Shown one piece after another: positions 22,277 through 24,408 of a stretch of 24,408 bases of DNA. A program made the position numbers and the translations under genes. The notes under the pieces were generated by a model that was not told the origin of the DNA, made no database searches, and worked only from the letters and a program-made list of their open reading frames with translations. Position 1 is the stretch's first letter. Every line of letters starts with the position of its first letter. Source of the DNA: an uncultured Clostridia bacterium (lineage in GTDB: Bacteria > Bacillota > Clostridia > Christensenellales > Borkfalkiaceae); the NCBI GenBank assembly GCA_947581885.1, contig CANPWF010000005.1:1-24408 (forward strand), given 5' to 3'.

Positions 22277-24408
22277 ATGAAACGAACTGCGATCGTCCTT
22301 TCCGTGATCTTCGGGTGCCTGCTTGTGCTCCTTCTCTCCCTGCTCACAGGGTATTTTCTCGTGACGAAAGACGTTCATCTCGACGGAAACAAACTCACGC
22401 TCGACCCCTCGTTCGTACGCATTTACGACGAAAAGGGGGAACGGATCGAGACGGCGAAGCGGAAAAGCGTCCCGATCGATTCCCTTCCCCCCTATGTTCC
22501 CAACGCCTTCGTCGCCGTCGAGGACAAGCGGTTCTATTCCCATCACGGCTTCGACTATAAGCGCATTTTGAAGGCGGCAATGAAGAATCTTGCGTCCTTT
22601 TCTTTCCGAGAAGGTGCCTCGACCATCTCCCAACAGCTCGTGAAAAACACCCACCTTTCGAGCGAAAAGACCCTCCGCCGCAAACTGAAAGAGTACAAAC
22701 TTACCCGCATTCTCGAAAAAAGATACTCCAAAGAGGATATCCTCGAACTGTATTTGAATTCCATCTATTTCGGGCACGACGCGTTCGGGATCGGGCGTGC
22801 GAGCGCGTTCTATTTCGGGAAGGACGCGGAACTTCTCACCCCCGCCGAAGGGGCGATGCTCGCCGCACTCGTGCGTTCGCCCAACCGCTATTCCCCCTTT
22901 CAAGACAAAGATACTTGCCTTTCCCGCCGAAATTTCGTGTTGAAACTCATGAAAGAGCAAAACTTCCTCACCGAGGAAGAATATAAAAATGCCTTGCAAT
23001 CGCCCCTTCCCGCCGCTCCCGCAGAGGAGAGCGGCGCGAGCAGTTATCTTTCCGCCGTATTCGAGGAACTTTCCGCCATTTTCCCCGACGCGAAAACGGG
23101 CGATCTCGGCTCCCTCAAAGTGATGACCTACCTCGACAGCGACCTGCAAAGGACGTTGGAAGAGAGTGAAAAAGACTGCGATACGGCGATGCTCGTGATC
23201 GACAACGACGGCTGCGGGCTCAAAGCCTTCTATTCCTCGTGCGGCTCATTGAAGCGCAGTCCCGCTTCCACCTTAAAGCCCCTTCTCGTGTACGCGCCCG
23301 CGATCGAGGAAAACTTTCTCTCCCCCGCCACTCCCCTTTCGGACGAACGGGTCGACATCGGCGGATATTGTCCCGACGACGCGGGCGGCGCGACGGGAAA
23401 ATATATGAGTGCGCGATACGCGCTTTCTCACAGTGTGAACATCCCCGCCGTGAAGGTTTTGAACGGCTTCGGGTGCGAAAGAGCGTCGGGGTATCTCGAA
23501 AAGATGGGCATCCCCATCGATAAGGAAGATCAAACGCTCGCCCTCGCGCTCGGCGGCATGAAAGAAGGCGTGACCCTTCGCGCCCTCGCGGACGGGTATT
23601 CCACCCTCGCCCGCGGCGGAATGTACGCCCCCGCACACGCGATCAAACGGATCGAGGACGAAAAAGGAAATATTCTCTATGAAAATCCCTTGAAAAAGAG
23701 GCGCGTCTTTTCGGAAAATACCTGTTTTCTCGTAAACGATATGCTCAAAACGGCGGCAAGAGAGGGCACGGCAAAACGGCTCTCTGCGCTTTCCTATCCC
23801 GTCTGCGCCAAGACGGGCACCGCGGAAAACGAACACGGCAACACCGACGCTTACACGATCGCCTACACGGCGGAGCATACCGTCGCCGTATGGATGGGCA
23901 ATCGGGACCGAACCCCCATTCAAATTTCGGGCGGCGGCGCCCCCGCGAATGCCGCGCTCGACATCTTCCATACTATCTATAAAGAAAGAACGCCGCGGGA
24001 ATTTCCAAAATGCGAGAGCGTGGAGCGGGTGGAATACGACGTGCAGGAATACGAGACGGCGCACAAAGTAGTGCGTGCCGACCCGCTCTCCCCCGCCGCT
24101 TGCAGGCAAAGCGAACTCTTCAAAACGGACAATTTGCCCAAGGAGCAGTGCACGCGGTATTCAAGCCCGAGCATCGAAACACCCCGCGTTTTCGTAAGAA
24201 ATGGGACGGTTTGTATAGTACTATGTCAGACATATTACTATGAATACACCGTAAAAAGAGAAAATCGCGGCACGATTACCACGATTTACAGCGGAAAATA
24301 CCAAAATACGATCTGCGACAGCTCCGTCCGCCCCGGGGAGAGTTATACCTATTTTGTTACCCCTTCCTATCGGGATCGGAGCGGCGAACCCGTCGAACTC
24401 CCCATCGT
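22277..24408 (+). CDS. Class A penicillin-binding protein (PBP1A-like), cut by window end
   Basis: This bifunctional enzyme polymerises and cross-links peptidoglycan on the outer face of the membrane. 710 codons are visible and no stop is reached. A signal-anchor helix covers about residues 8-29. The GT51 glycosyltransferase shows VAVEDKRFYSHHGFD (E82), GASTISQQLVKN (113-124), and RRKLKEYKLTRILEKRYSKEDILELYLNSIYFG. The transpeptidase has the active serine in STLK (S331, K334), SVN (386-388) and KTGTA (512-516). After about residue 575 comes a linker and a beta-rich stretch ending YYEYTVKRENRGT...SYTYFVTPSY, resembling a fibronectin-type module. Repeat copy 4 lies in this part (around residues 647-653). 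The ATG follows its -10 box by 7 nt with no SD. Confidence 0.94.
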   Translation, partial: MKRTAIVLSVIFGCLLVLLLSLLTGYFLVTKDVHLDGNKLTLDPSFVRIYDEKGERIETAKRKSVPIDSLPPYVPNAFVAVEDKRFYSHHGFDYKRILKAAMKNLASFSFREGASTISQQLVKNTHLSSEKTLRRKLKEYKLTRILEKRYSKEDILELYLNSIYFGHDAFGIGRASAFYFGKDAELLTPAEGAMLAALVRSPNRYSPFQDKDTCLSRRNFVLKLMKEQNFLTEEEYKNALQSPLPAAPAEESGASSYLSAVFEELSAIFPDAKTGDLGSLKVMTYLDSDLQRTLEESEKDCDTAMLVIDNDGCGLKAFYSSCGSLKRSPASTLKPLLVYAPAIEENFLSPATPLSDERVDIGGYCPDDAGGATGKYMSARYALSHSVNIPAVKVLNGFGCERASGYLEKMGIPIDKEDQTLALALGGMKEGVTLRALADGYSTLARGGMYAPAHAIKRIEDEKGNILYENPLKKRRVFSENTCFLVNDMLKTAAREGTAKRLSALSYPVCAKTGTAENEHGNTDAYTIAYTAEHTVAVWMGNRDRTPIQISGGGAPANAALDIFHTIYKERTPREFPKCESVERVEYDVQEYETAHKVVRADPLSPAACRQSELFKTDNLPKEQCTRYSSPSIETPRVFVRNGTVCIVLCQTYYYEYTVKRENRGTITTIYSGKYQNTICDSSVRPGESYTYFVTPSYRDRSGEPVELPI
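24215..24235 (-). repeat. Dispersed palindromic repeat, copy 4 (inside the PBP gene)
   Basis: Read on the minus strand this is TATGTCTGACATAGTACTAT preceded by A. It is in inverted orientation relative to copies 1-3. It lies inside the 3' part of the class A PBP gene, where it contributes codons for CIVLCQTYY. The frame stays open and differs from that used in miaA. Confidence 0.75.

Overview
This is a gene-dense chromosomal segment of about 24.4 kb. It looks like an uncultured, fairly GC-rich Bacillota, most likely class Clostridia. The main evidence is the gene order miaB-mutS-mutL-miaA-(methionine gamma-lyase-like ynbB), together with a PadR-type regulator, a YkvI-like membrane protein, a class A PBP and consensus sigma-A promoters. 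Genus cannot be read from the sequence. I see no phage, insertion sequence, CRISPR array, rRNA or tRNA gene, and no gap over 300 bases lacks a gene.

Layout. (1) 1-593: 5' part of valS (-), divergent from a lipoprotein-ATPase-permease ABC operon of the NMT1/SsuABC type (708-3273, +). (2) 3010-4179: YkvI-like membrane protein (-), whose frame runs 264 bp antisense into the permease gene. (3) 4316-6073 (+): a 585-residue protein with a PadR winged helix, a long coiled coil and four membrane helices. It ends at a bidirectional terminator facing rho. (4) 8579-6125 (-): DUF1934-like, metallo-beta-lactamase-fold hydrolase and rho. (5) 10173-8643 (-): YgjP-like metallopeptidase and tyrA, divergent from aroA (10274-11524, +). 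(6) 13444-11536 (-): marR, flavodoxin, Fe-S-type flavoprotein/FMN reductase, ABM monooxygenase and a truncated lipoprotein that looks like the start of an exported flavodoxin. (7) 22187-13640 (-): sirtuin, miaB, mutS, mutL, miaA and a methionine gamma-lyase family gene. The genes overlap or nearly touch and end at a terminator. (8) 22277-24408 (+): class A penicillin-binding protein, cut by the window end.

Functional themes. MutS and MutL form the mismatch-repair core, and MiaA plus MiaB make ms2i6A37 on tRNA. MarR with the flavoproteins suggests a quinone or redox-stress operon. TyrA and AroA belong to aromatic amino-acid synthesis. The ABC operon imports an unidentified small molecule.

Most unusual signals. 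Five promoter-proximal genes have a -10 box only 6-8 nt before the ATG, which predicts leaderless mRNAs. A second group has SD-containing leaders with about 31-33 nt between -10 box and ATG. An 18-21 nt palindromic repeat occurs four times, twice inside conserved coding genes in unrelated frames. One copy sits just upstream of the gene for the membrane-anchored PadR-like protein, which raises the untested idea of a DNA-membrane tethering or regulatory system. Two convergent gene junctions look scarred by deletion.
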